A stretch of 64,000 nucleotides of DNA from Paraescarpia echinospica (taxonomy: Eukaryota > Annelida > Polychaeta > Sabellida > Siboglinidae). The stretch covers positions 65,112,304 to 65,176,303 of the forward strand of contig CM034534.1 in the NCBI GenBank assembly GCA_020002185.1, written 5' to 3'. The notes below the pieces were generated by a model, which was given only the letters and a program-made list of their open reading frames with translations, made no database searches and was not told the origin of the DNA. The translations under genes and the position numbers were made by a program. Of this stretch, positions 20,113-28,689 are shown one piece after another (within the stretch, counting starts at the first letter, position 1; each line of letters begins with the position of its first letter).

Positions 20113-20456
20113 CAACCGAAAGCCTGCCTGAGGAGGGGCAGAAAGGTGCTCGCCAACGGCGCCAGCAGCGCCGTCAGAAACGCGCCCGAACCCGTCTGCA
20201 GGACGGCCCTCTTCCGTTTGATGGCTACTTTTTTCGACGCTAACTTGCGCAAATTGTTCCTGTACTTTATCAGCACTTTTCGGTTGTTAGGCGTCAATTT
20301 CACGTTCCCTCGCAGAATGTTATACGCGCAGTCGGCCAGACTGCAGATGAGGTCGGCGTCCGCGTGAGTGATTACCGCCTTTCTCAGATTCGTATTCCCC
20401 TTGTAGCGGCGCAACAGCTGCAGGGCAAGGATGTGCCTCTTCACGCGCTCTGTCAT
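20112..20456 (-). CDS. Small basic protein with hydrophobic C-terminus (pX/core-protein-like position)
   Basis: 114 residues. A basic helical N-terminal part (VKRHILALQLLRRYKGN, LRKAVITHADADLICSLADC, LIKYRNNLRKLASKKVAIKR) ends in a glycine-led hydrophobic segment (GAFLTALLAPLASTFLPLL). Similar proteins occur in adintovirus/Polinton genomes next to the packaging ATPase, and membrane-active or core roles have been proposed for them; I rely on memory of that pattern. Its stop overlaps the next ATG (TGATG), and its TATA box overlaps the stop of the ATPase gene. Confidence 0.65.
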   Translation of the reverse strand: MTERVKRHILALQLLRRYKGNTNLRKAVITHADADLICSLADCAYNILRGNVKLTPNNRKVLIKYRNNLRKLASKKVAIKRKRAVLQTGSGAFLTALLAPLASTFLPLLRQAFG

Positions 20457-20490
20457 CCTGTCGAATGACGGCGGCCGCGGCGCGCCCCGC

Positions 20491-20500
20491 CTTTTTTATA
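20491..20500 (-). promoter_or_regulatory. TATA box overlapping the ATPase stop codon
   Basis: On the minus strand TATAAAAAAG; the TAA inside it is the stop codon of the ATPase. The ATG of the next gene lies about 35 bp downstream. Confidence 0.55.
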
Positions 20501-21170
20501 GTCTCGTCGGCACATAGACGTACTGAACGGGGTCGTCGGGGATAATTTCCGTACGCAGGCGCATGGTTTCCGGCGTTTCCTGTTTCAGATCCACCAGGAG
20601 GTAACCGTAGGCGGCCGACGTGGCATCCTTGTACGCCTCCACCATGTAGTTGATACCGCCCGGGTACATCTGCTTCGCCAGGTGATCTACTTGGCCAGCG
20701 TCCCGGGGACTCTTGAAGAGGACCATATACTGCGCGTTTAAACTTATTGTGCGATTTTCTTTCCCTTTCGGAAAGAGATTCTGCAAAAGCTGTACGACGG
20801 ACGCGTTGCAGTGGTGACTTTTTTTAGTAAACAAAGTCGTGACGCTACTATTGGTCTCCGACATCAGGTCATCGAGCACTAGAAGCGTCCTCGTTTTGGT
20901 GTCCAGAAGCGACGGATCCGGCAAACCGTCTACAAAATCTACGCCGGCCATAGAGTCGTAAGCGGCCTGCCACTGGCCGTAACACCACATAATTTTCTCC
21001 GGTGGCGGCGAAATCATACACGAAGCAAACTTTAACAGGCGTACAACGAAAGTAGTCTTCCCGCACCCCGTAGGGCCGGACACTATACACGTAAAAGGGT
21101 GCTTCCACTTTCCGTCCATAGCAACATCTGGTGCGCCGACAACGTCACGATCGCCTATATGCACCACCAT
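20496..21170 (-). CDS. A32-like genome-packaging ATPase (FtsK/HerA superfamily)
   Basis: 224 residues from the ATG at 21168-21170. Walker A is GPTGCGKT (residues 32-39) and Walker B TLLVLDDLM (95-103). The sensor-like HHCNASVVQLLQNLF, RTISLNAQYMVLFKSPRD and the closing GYLLVDLKQETPE...R are typical of packaging ATPases of Polintons, adintoviruses and virophages. These enzymes drive DNA into capsids. The frame is intact although no capsid gene was found in this copy. It is the first gene inside the right terminal repeat and is transcribed inward. Confidence 0.9.
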   Translation of the reverse strand: MVVHIGDRDVVGAPDVAMDGKWKHPFTCIVSGPTGCGKTTFVVRLLKFASCMISPPPEKIMWCYGQWQAAYDSMAGVDFVDGLPDPSLLDTKTRTLLVLDDLMSETNSSVTTLFTKKSHHCNASVVQLLQNLFPKGKENRTISLNAQYMVLFKSPRDAGQVDHLAKQMYPGGINYMVEAYKDATSAAYGYLLVDLKQETPETMRLRTEIIPDDPVQYVYVPTRL

Positions 21171-21235
21171 CGACGCTTTTCAGTCACTAGGGAACATGCT
21201 TTTTTCTTTTTTAGTCACTAGATGTCAGCACATCG

Positions 21236-21243
21236 TTATAAAG
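21236..21243 (-). promoter_or_regulatory. TATA box of the ATPase gene
   Basis: Minus strand CTTTATAA, about 65 bp upstream of the ATPase ATG. Confidence 0.55.
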
Positions 21244-21257
21244 CGCACGCGACACCG

Positions 21258-21377
21258 CATAACCATTACATAACCTTTTAGCTATTGCTAGTGCTACCCT
21301 CTAGTGAATGCGCTACTCATAACCATTACATAACCTTTTAGTTATTGCTAGTGCTACCCTCTAGTGAAGGCGCTACT
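21258..21377. repeat. Two 60-bp direct repeats beside the right TIR
   Basis: 21258-21317 and 21318-21377 differ at two positions. The second copy runs into the inner end of the terminal inverted repeat, so the duplication touches the TIR boundary. Confidence 0.9.
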
Positions 21378-21652
21378 CATTTGTTACTAATTAGTACTTA
21401 ATTAATTACCCTAATTTTTTACCTAATTAGTACCTGATTAGTCACTAGAGGTCGACAATCACCCTATCTATTTCCTTATTAGTGCCTCATTAGTTAGTAG
21501 ATGGCGACACCCTCTTTCTCATGACCCCCATCAATCACTTTGACGTTTACTAAAACATTAGTGCTAAAAAACGTAGGAATTCTACTGATAAAAAACTCAA
21601 AAGCCTTTGATCTTAGGTCACTTCCGGTGATCGCGGCGCCTGAACCACTACT
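21370..21652 (-). repeat. Polinton right terminal inverted repeat
   Basis: 283 bp, the reverse complement of 7975-8259 with a few differences. It ends ...CCACTACT at 21652. Confidence 0.95.
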
Positions 21653-21829
21653 CACTTACTCATGCTCGTCGCCAATGTAATGTTGTTGTATTTGGGTTGT
21701 TTTGAGTGAGTTTGATAACCACAGAACACGCCGTGTGTGAAAGGGATAGAAGCGGAAGTTCCCCAATGTATTCAAAGTAAAATACAAATCTGCGCGTAGT
21801 AAACGGCTACATTACACTTACACCTTCCT
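21653..21829. other. Right flank of the Polinton
   Basis: Noncoding spacer between the Polinton end and the CR1-like remnant. The 6 bp next to the element (CACTTA) do not match the left flank. Confidence 0.5.
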
Positions 21830-23680
21830 TTGTGGAAATTTCTCCTATACTGCTTTTTACTATTCCTTTCTGATTTTACTTTGATGGTAAAATGTATCTG
21901 GTTGTGATCACTACTCCCTAGTGGCTGACATTTCTTGACATTGTCAACTAATTCATTCTGGGAGGACAAAACTATGTCTAACACATTCTCACCCCTGGTT
22001 GGTTCTAGCACATGTTGTGAAAGGAAAGTATCTTGATCTAAAACTAAAAACTTGTGGTCCTCACTCCCTATACTCTGTAGAGATTTTCATTTTATATGCC
22101 CGTGGATAAAATCCCCCATAATAATACAGTCCCGTTTGCTTACTTCCCTTATAGCGTTTTGTATTTTTTCATTCTCTTCTATGCTTATGTTTGGACTTCA
22201 ATAAACTAACTCAACTGTTAACGTTGAGTTTCCTGTAACTATGTTACACCAAACTGCTTCTTCGCAATCTGCTTCTCTTTCTAATTTTATTTCATAAGCC
22301 TGGATAGATTCTTTAATATATAAAATAACTCCACCTCCCTTTCTTCCTATTATATTTTTCCTAAACATTTCATATCCTGTCAGTCCCAATTCGGCATCTG
22401 ATATATCGGTGGTGGTCCAGGATTCGGTTATACTTATTATGTGAGGGTCAATATCTTCTACCATAATGTTTAGTTCATTTATTTTGTTTACTATACTCCT
22501 TGCATTTAAACAAACACATTTATATCCAGCTTCAGAACAGTTCTCCAGACTGTTCTTTGCTGATTTATTTGTGCTGTCTTTATCTATGCCTCCAGTTTCA
22601 GGCTTTTCTGTGAGCCCCCATGCGAATCTAGTTTAAATAGATGCAACCTATCCCACTGTCAACAGATCGCAGCAGGTTCTCTGAGAAAACTGCTGCTCCC
22701 TTTCCACTAAGATGGAGGCCATCTCTCGTGTACATATCTTCCCTCCCAATAAAGTATCCCGATAAATCTGTGAATCCCACTCCCTCTTCTTCACACATCT
22801 GCTCAACTAGTGCGTTGATCGCCATCCTCTTGCATTTTATATACGTTGCCCCCCTTCCTCCCATTACTGGCAAAATTCCTGACAGAATTATCTGTTCAAC
22901 CTTTGTCTTCTTTAGCTTCCTCACTAACTGTCTATACTTCTGTACTATCCCAGTTGTTCCCTCCCTGTCAGCATTATTTGTTCGTACATGTAACAATATA
23001 GACCCTCCCTTGCCATATCCCAATACCTTCTCTACCCTGTCAGCCACATGTTCAATCCTAGCCTCCGGTAGACAAACAACGACGTCCTTCCCCTCGATCA
23101 GTGTCTTGTCCGTCTTTCTCATAACGGAGTCGTCCATAAACACCCTCTCTTTCCTCATTGCCCCCTCAACCACTGCCTTCGAGTAGCTCCTTCTTCGGTT
23201 TGCATCTGTCTGGTTGTTGTCTTTTCCCCCTGTCGTCTTCTTTCTTGTCACATTCTCTTCCGATCCATTCTTTCATGTCGCTTTTTCTCTTGTCACCTTT
23301 CCTCCTGTCAGCGTCCCTTTTATCGACTTCTCTTCTATCACATTTGCTCTCACTTCCTTTCGTCCCTTCATCTTTCCTCCCATCTCATTTTCTTCTCTCC
23401 TCTCCCGTCCCATCTTCCCTCCCTTCTTCTCTACGGTCATTTTCTCCCCTGTCACCTTCACGCTTGTCACGTTTTCTGTCGTCGATTTTCCAATTTCTTC
23501 CCCTCCAATCACCTTCCCTCCTCTCAATCTCCTTTCCTCAGTTTTCTTGCCACTGTTATTCTCCTTCAGTCTTGCAGTATTCTCACCTCTTTCCCTGTCG
23601 TCTCTCTCCATTCGACCTGTCTCCTTTCTAATTCCCATCTCCATCCCCTTCAGTTGTTTCTTCTCGTAAAATGCACCTTA
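21830..23680 (-). pseudogene. CR1/L2-like retrotransposon fragment: ORF1 esterase and endonuclease
   Basis: Minus-strand pieces in order. First a lysine/glutamate-rich ORF1 segment (about 23270-23640). Then a 207-codon SGNH/GDSL-esterase-like frame (22628-23251) with DDSVMRKTD (Gly of the GDS box changed), VRTNNADREGT and DGLHLSGKG. Then an endonuclease (22198-22464, IISITESWTTTD; continuing with GDFIHGHI and 21772-22011 containing SSDHNQIHF). The reverse transcriptase is absent because the fragment stops next to the Polinton. It is closely similar to 34170-35850 of this window. Confidence 0.8.
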
Positions 23681-24715
23681 CACGACGGACAGGTGAAGGG
23701 ATTCTGCGATGGTGGTGGTGATCTCGCAGGGGCGGGCGTCATGGCAGCCACGGGAGTGTCCCCTAGTCGACGTTCTAAATGCACGGATGATTGTTAGGAG
23801 ACGTCGTGTTTTCATTACTGCCTAAATGCCAGATAACTACACATACAAAAAATAGTGAAATATAATATTAATAAAGACCTACCATTAGGGACGGTCGTGG
23901 TGCTGGCGTTGTCAGGGCTGGTTTGGTCAATGATATCGGAGCTATATGTCCCGCTGATATAGAGGCTGCAGGCGTAGCACTTATATAATTAGTGAATGTG
24001 CTGAAAAGTCACGTGGTCGTGCCGAACGAACACGGACCTCGGAGTAAAAAGTACACTCGCGGACTGCAGAGTAAAATGTACACATGCACGGACTGCAGAG
24101 TAGAAAGTAACTCTCAAAGTAGCTTTCAAACTATCCGCCTAGACCTTTGGCCTAGATATTTAGTTCATGACTTATCCGCCAGGCGTGGTATTTGTAGTTC
24201 ATGGTCTATCCGTCTGGAGGCGCAATTTGATAAAAAGTAAGAGGCACGAATTTAAGTAATACTGAAATTTGGTCTAAAAATTAAGTTCACTAAAATTCCA
24301 CTAGGGGCGTCATTTTGGTTCATCAAAATTATAGTTTAGTTCATGACCTATCCACCAGGGGCGCCGCTTGACATTAAACCTTGACCTACATGTTTGACCG
24401 TTGACCTTGACATACATGTTTTATTTTTGACCTACATATTTGCCCTTTTAGCTTGACTTAATTATGACGTCATTTGCTTTGCTCAGCGCCGCGCCAACAA
24501 CCTAGGATGAATAACCTGACATACTACTTGGAGTTTATGTTGATCACATCCCTTATCAACATTATTTCTGACGACCGATTACTACTGTCAATATCACGGA
24601 CGTTTCTCTGTGAAAGCCTCACATCCATATCCATGATTCTCGTAGTCGGTGTGACATCATAATCACGTACACCTCCGTAGCAAAGCAGACGAAAGGTAAG
24701 AATTACCTAATTCCC
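23681..24715. other. Noncoding region with diverged short repeats
   Basis: Between 24120 and 24450 the phrases AGTTCATGNCCTATCC and GGGGCGCC recur, followed by repeats of GACCTACAT. No gene is recognisable. Confidence 0.45.
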
Positions 24716-25932
24716 CGCTCAGACTATTGACTTCTACAACTTCTACAACTTAAAGTTGTATTTTCGCTGATTCCCGGTGCGCTCACACTGTGGGCGTCGA
24801 TGACTTGTCAGCATGACGTTACGATGCTGGCGTCAACTGCTTACATAACAGGTACAAACCCATGTCGCTCCTATCGAATGTATATGTCACTACAATAGGC
24901 AAGTTTACTGACGACTCGCGATGAGGCAGCGCGCATGCGGGCGGCGGAGACAAATATGCACAATACAGTAACGTGTGTGTTTGCGTTTGTCTGTTATTTC
25001 TTATTGATTGTAATATGTAATGGAAGACTGGCCGAAAAAGGGCCTATTATCGGTACAGATTGTACGTAATGGCGTATTTTAGCGAAATGAGTTTTCGTCG
25101 TTCAATAACCGTAAATATTTCACCAAAACAACTTCTAAACATGTTTGCCTAAATCAATAAAATAAATTTCCACCGTTTGGATTTGTTATAATATGTGCTT
25201 AAAATGTTGCAGTTTTGTGACACAATGTTGCAATTATCTTACACAGATTCTTCTTTTCTTCCTATTTCTTTTCATCCAATTTATCAATTGTATTATTTCA
25301 TTTGCAAACGGAAATATTCCATAATTTATGAATCGCCGCATTTATTTATATATCATCAACTAAAAAAATCAAGTAAAAAAATTACAAAAGAAGTTTTCTG
25401 AGGGATTCGAACCCACGACCAAAAACATTACGACTACTGAATAAAGCACCATAACCAATCCGCCACACGAGCTTTTTGCAATTGATGAGTGTTTTAGAAC
25501 CTGTACGGAAAACATAAACGAACCCAATGTTTGAAAACAATCTTTTGAAATATTAATTAGCAAATGATTGAATGAAATATTTCGAAAATATAGCACTGTG
25601 AACCAGAAATACAACTGAATCCCTCGAGATCTATTATGACACATATACAATGGAATATTTTTGTTCAAAACGATTGAACCTAGCAGGTAGGCACATTTCA
25701 ATTAATAGTAGATGTTGTACCCGACAATTGTGTGCGCTCACACTGCCAACTATGCGTGACGTTGAGTTGTGATTCGCGCTCAGACTACGGACAAATGTTG
25801 GATCCGATTAACAATTTGATGCAACATCTGTTGTAGAAGTTGTACCCTAAATTAATAGCGCTCACACAACAACTGGAAAGTTGTAGGTGTCGACGATTGT
25901 TCTAGAAGTTGTAGAAGTCAATAGGCTGAGCG
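24716..25932. mobile_element. Non-autonomous DNA transposon with about 30-bp TIRs
   Basis: CGCTCAGACTATTGACTTCT... at 24716-24745 is matched, with few differences, by the reverse complement of 25903-25932. No transposase is present. A tRNA-like SINE head lies inside. I could not define a target duplication. Confidence 0.6.
25393..25475 (-). mobile_element. tRNA-derived SINE head or tRNA-like sequence
   Basis: On the minus strand an A-box-like GTGGCGGATTGGTTATGG is followed about 40 nt later by a B box GGTTCGAATCC. The fold does not give a good acceptor stem, so a SINE or pseudogene is more likely than a working tRNA. Confidence 0.5.
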
Positions 25933-26212
25933 TGGCTTAATACTCACAATTGGTTAGCACTGTAGATACGAGTAAAGATAAGAAGAACGACGAGAGCGCG
26001 GATGCCCGACTGCGAGAATGGTCCACCCTATCTAATTCCCCAATCCTGCTCCATCCCGCCGTAATGTACGCACCTCGACAACGTCCCCACCGACGACGTT
26101 AAGACCGCGACAGCCGCGGACGATCTCCAGCACTTGGACACTTGTTAGTCCCCCTATCTCTGTGGTACCTACAACACAAGGACCCAGCGAGTAACTAAGT
26201 GAGTAGTCTTTG
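25933..26212. other. Spacer without recognisable gene
   Basis: Short, moderately GC-rich. Nothing recognised. Confidence 0.4.
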
Positions 26213-26227
26213 CCGACATCCCCCATA

Positions 26228-26229
<2 letters not shown>

Positions 26230-26265
<36 letters not shown>

Positions 26266-26492
26266 CCCCCTCTCTCTCTCTCTCTCTCCCTCTCCCTCTC
26301 CCTCTCCCTCTCTCTCATTTCTCTAATCTCTCTCTCGCCCTCTCCCTCTCCCTCTCCCTCTCCCTCTGTCTCATTTCTCTAATCTCTCTCTCTCCCTCTC
26401 CCTCTCCCTCTCCCTCTCCCTCTCCCTCTCCCTCTCCCTCTCTCTCATTTCTCTAATCTCTCTCTCGCCCTCTCCCTCTCCCACTCCCTCTA
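26230..26492 (+). repeat. CT-rich microsatellite
   Basis: (CTGT)n, then (CT)n and (CTCCCT)n interrupted three times by CTCATTTCTCTAATC. The ORF it opens is low complexity and not a gene. Confidence 0.95.
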
Positions 26493-27330
26493 ACCAATTC
26501 ACAGAACTCTCTGTCGTGTTGTCTTGCCGTGGAATAGTTCAACGCATACGCGATACACATAACATGCTTTTAAATGTTTCACATTATTGTGTTATGTGTT
26601 TAATTCCAATTAATTGAACTGGAAATGAATTGAATGGATCAACAAAATACTTAAATTTGAATTGAAATTGAAAAAAAAAAAATTGAATTGATCCTTCTTG
26701 TGAGTATGTTGAATTGAATTAGAATTGATCCTTGGTAAATACACATGAATTGAAATGGAATTGACAAAAGTTAATTGAACCCAGGTGTGATAGTAGGCCT
26801 ACACACTATTTTTACAATTTGCACCTCCAATTATATACATTACACGAATAAGTACATATTTTAACGTAAGTATTATTGCACTACTCAATGTTTTTATTTG
26901 TTCCTTGAGAAACATACAGGCATTTTACGAGAGCTGGAAATAAGCAATTTCTGTTATAATCTATCAGCATGTCAATGAAATAATGATAACAGCAGGTGTG
27001 AAGTTTAAGACATTTTGCAAGTCAGGTGTTCTTATAATCAGACAAAACGTTAACATGGTTGCCAATGGGAAAATCATCTGTGTATTAACCCCTAATACCA
27101 CATTTCGAAGCTTCTTTCAACAGTTGTGTTATCTGCGAAGCTCGATCCATAATTATATTCATGTAAAGCTAAACAATTGCTTGAATTCAATGTGCGACGC
27201 TAGACGATAGAATGATGTTAACTTGAGATGAACTCGGACATTCCAGGTCAAACTCGCTGTGACAGCACAATCAGCGAATCGCGAGCTAAGATGGAGACCA
27301 CGTGACGCGCGTAGCTAGGCACTTTTTCTT
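26493..27330. other. AT-rich noncoding region with AATTGAATT-type repeats
   Basis: At 26600-26790 the words AATTGAATTG and GAATTGAAATTG recur; similar wording fills the hAT-like element at 55656-56363, so this may be a decayed relative. No gene. Confidence 0.4.
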
Positions 27331-27337
27331 TGTTTTG

Positions 27338-27590
27338 CTAGTCTCGCTTAATTGACTCTCGCCTGGCTGCGTGACTTCGCCAGGAAGATAGTCTGACTCT
27401 GAATGGCCCTTCAGAATGTTATCCGCTAGATAGCAAAACTGGTATACTCATGAATTAAAGCGTCATCAATTTATGAAGTTATATGTGACGTATTGTCAGG
27501 ATTTGCCGTGTTTTAATGATCATTAGTCTCGCTTAGCCGACTCTCGCCTGGCTGCGTGACTTCGCCAGGAAGATAGTCTGACTCAGAATC
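27338..27590. repeat. Two direct copies of a 55-bp hairpin-containing sequence
   Basis: GACTCTCGCCTGGCTGCGTG... occurs at about 27354-27402 and again at about 27538-27587, preceded in both by AGTCTCGCTTA. Each copy contains CCTGGC/GCCAGG arms. They may be ends of a small element. Confidence 0.6.
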
Positions 27591-27762
27591 GCGTTTTGAC
27601 TGCTCACTGCCAGTTAGCACGTCTATGCCGTAGAATGTTTATATAGTATGTATGTTTTCGATAACGAAATGAAATTACGAAATAGTGTCCGAAATAGTAT
27701 TATACAAAATAAAATGAATCTTAAACTAAATGAACACAAATAAAAGTGTCGAGTACTCTGCA

Positions 27763-27830
27763 TGATTCGAACCGAGGACCCTAAGAATAGCTGCTCGACA
27801 CGCTACCGAGTTAGCCACCAAGATCAGCAC
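27763..27830 (-). mobile_element. tRNA-like SINE head
   Basis: Minus strand: A-box-like GTGGCTAACTCGGTAGCG and B-box-like GGTTCGAATCA at tRNA spacing. It is related in layout, not in sequence, to the copy at 25.4 kb. A functional tRNA is doubtful. Confidence 0.5.
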
Positions 27831-28560
27831 CTTTTGGTTGTACTTTGATGACTTCATATATTAGTTAGCAGTCCGACTGTTGCGCGAGACATCGATTGCA
27901 CTTTGTTTAGTTAAATGTGTCCTTGTATTTATATCATGTTTATTCACAATTAGTCTTTTGTTTCTGCTCGAGCATAAGCAAAGAACGTCAATACGGAATC
28001 TTCGACAGCCACGAGAGTTGCCACCTAGTGAACATGCATGTGATTAAAATGCACTAAACTACGAAAAACGCTTAATGTCGGTTTATTTTGTGTGTGACAA
28101 CATGCGACAGTTTGTTTAGAAGTGGCCGTCTCTTGTTGTTAGTTGGACTTCCAGCGCGTGGGATTGAGACGGGACAGGAGAGACAACATGACAATATCGG
28201 GCACTACCAACGCAGGGTGGACTAGCTCTAATCCGCCATACAGATGCCCGGTATAGGCCAGTGACGAGTGGGGGAGTGACATAAGACTGGCTAGACAAGG
28301 AACAAGACGCGCTTCGTCGGGCAAAGGCGGACAGAGTCAGTCAACAGTCTTCACCGCTATAGGTAACCATCTACGTCACACATCTTATACACGTCACACC
28401 TTGTGACAATCCTATCTGAAGACGCCACCGTGCCCCCACACAAGTGTCATTATTACCTCTTATTACCTCAATCGAACACTCCAACATTATCATTACATGT
28501 GTTATAGCTAACGTATTTATTTTACGTTTGAATTGTTTAAAACATATGTTTACGTCAAAA
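27831..28560. other. Noncoding spacer
   Basis: Small frames only; no protein family recognised. Confidence 0.4.
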
Positions 28561-28582
28561 TCAATAAACAATAGTGACTTCA

Positions 28583-28611
28583 TTGTTGTTGTTGCTGCGG
28601 TTGCTGTTGTT

Positions 28612-28642
<31 letters not shown>

Positions 28643-28680
28643 TTATTATTATTGTTGTTGTTGTTGTTGTTGTTGTTCTC
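28583..28680 (+). repeat. GTT microsatellite
   Basis: Impure (GTT)n, about 100 bp; likely marks the 3' tail of the adjacent minus-strand RTE-like copy. Confidence 0.9.
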
Positions 28681-28689
28681 CTCTTGATT

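Larger units (their letters stand above)
7975..21652. mobile_element. Maverick/Polinton-type (adintovirus-like) element, 13.7 kb, defective
   Basis: Defined by matching terminal inverted repeats (7975-8259 and 21370-21652), both starting AGTA[A/G]TGG with the AG...CT ends typical of Polintons. It contains the hallmark set: protein-primed PolB, adenain-like protease, retrovirus-type integrase and A32-like packaging ATPase. It is shorter than typical 15-20 kb Polintons, and I found no double-jelly-roll major capsid or minor capsid gene. Plus-strand polymerase and minus-strand protease/integrase/ATPase blocks converge at about 18.1 kb. The left 5 kb carries genes not usual for the group: an RPA-like ORF and a spliced gene. 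PolB has two in-frame stops and the integrase is broken, so the copy is dead. The 6-bp flanks (AATACA and CACTTA) do not match as a target duplication. Confidence 0.93.

Noticed and set aside
23158..23669. Serine/leucine-rich plus-strand ORFs near 23.2-23.7 and 35.5-36.0 kb
   Set aside because: They are antisense shadows of the lysine/glutamate-rich ORF1 of the CR1/L2-like elements.
25393..25475. Functional tRNA gene
   Set aside because: B box is good but the acceptor stem does not pair and the sequence lies inside a repetitive element.
26199..26456. 85-codon ORF
   Set aside because: Entirely CT microsatellite translation.
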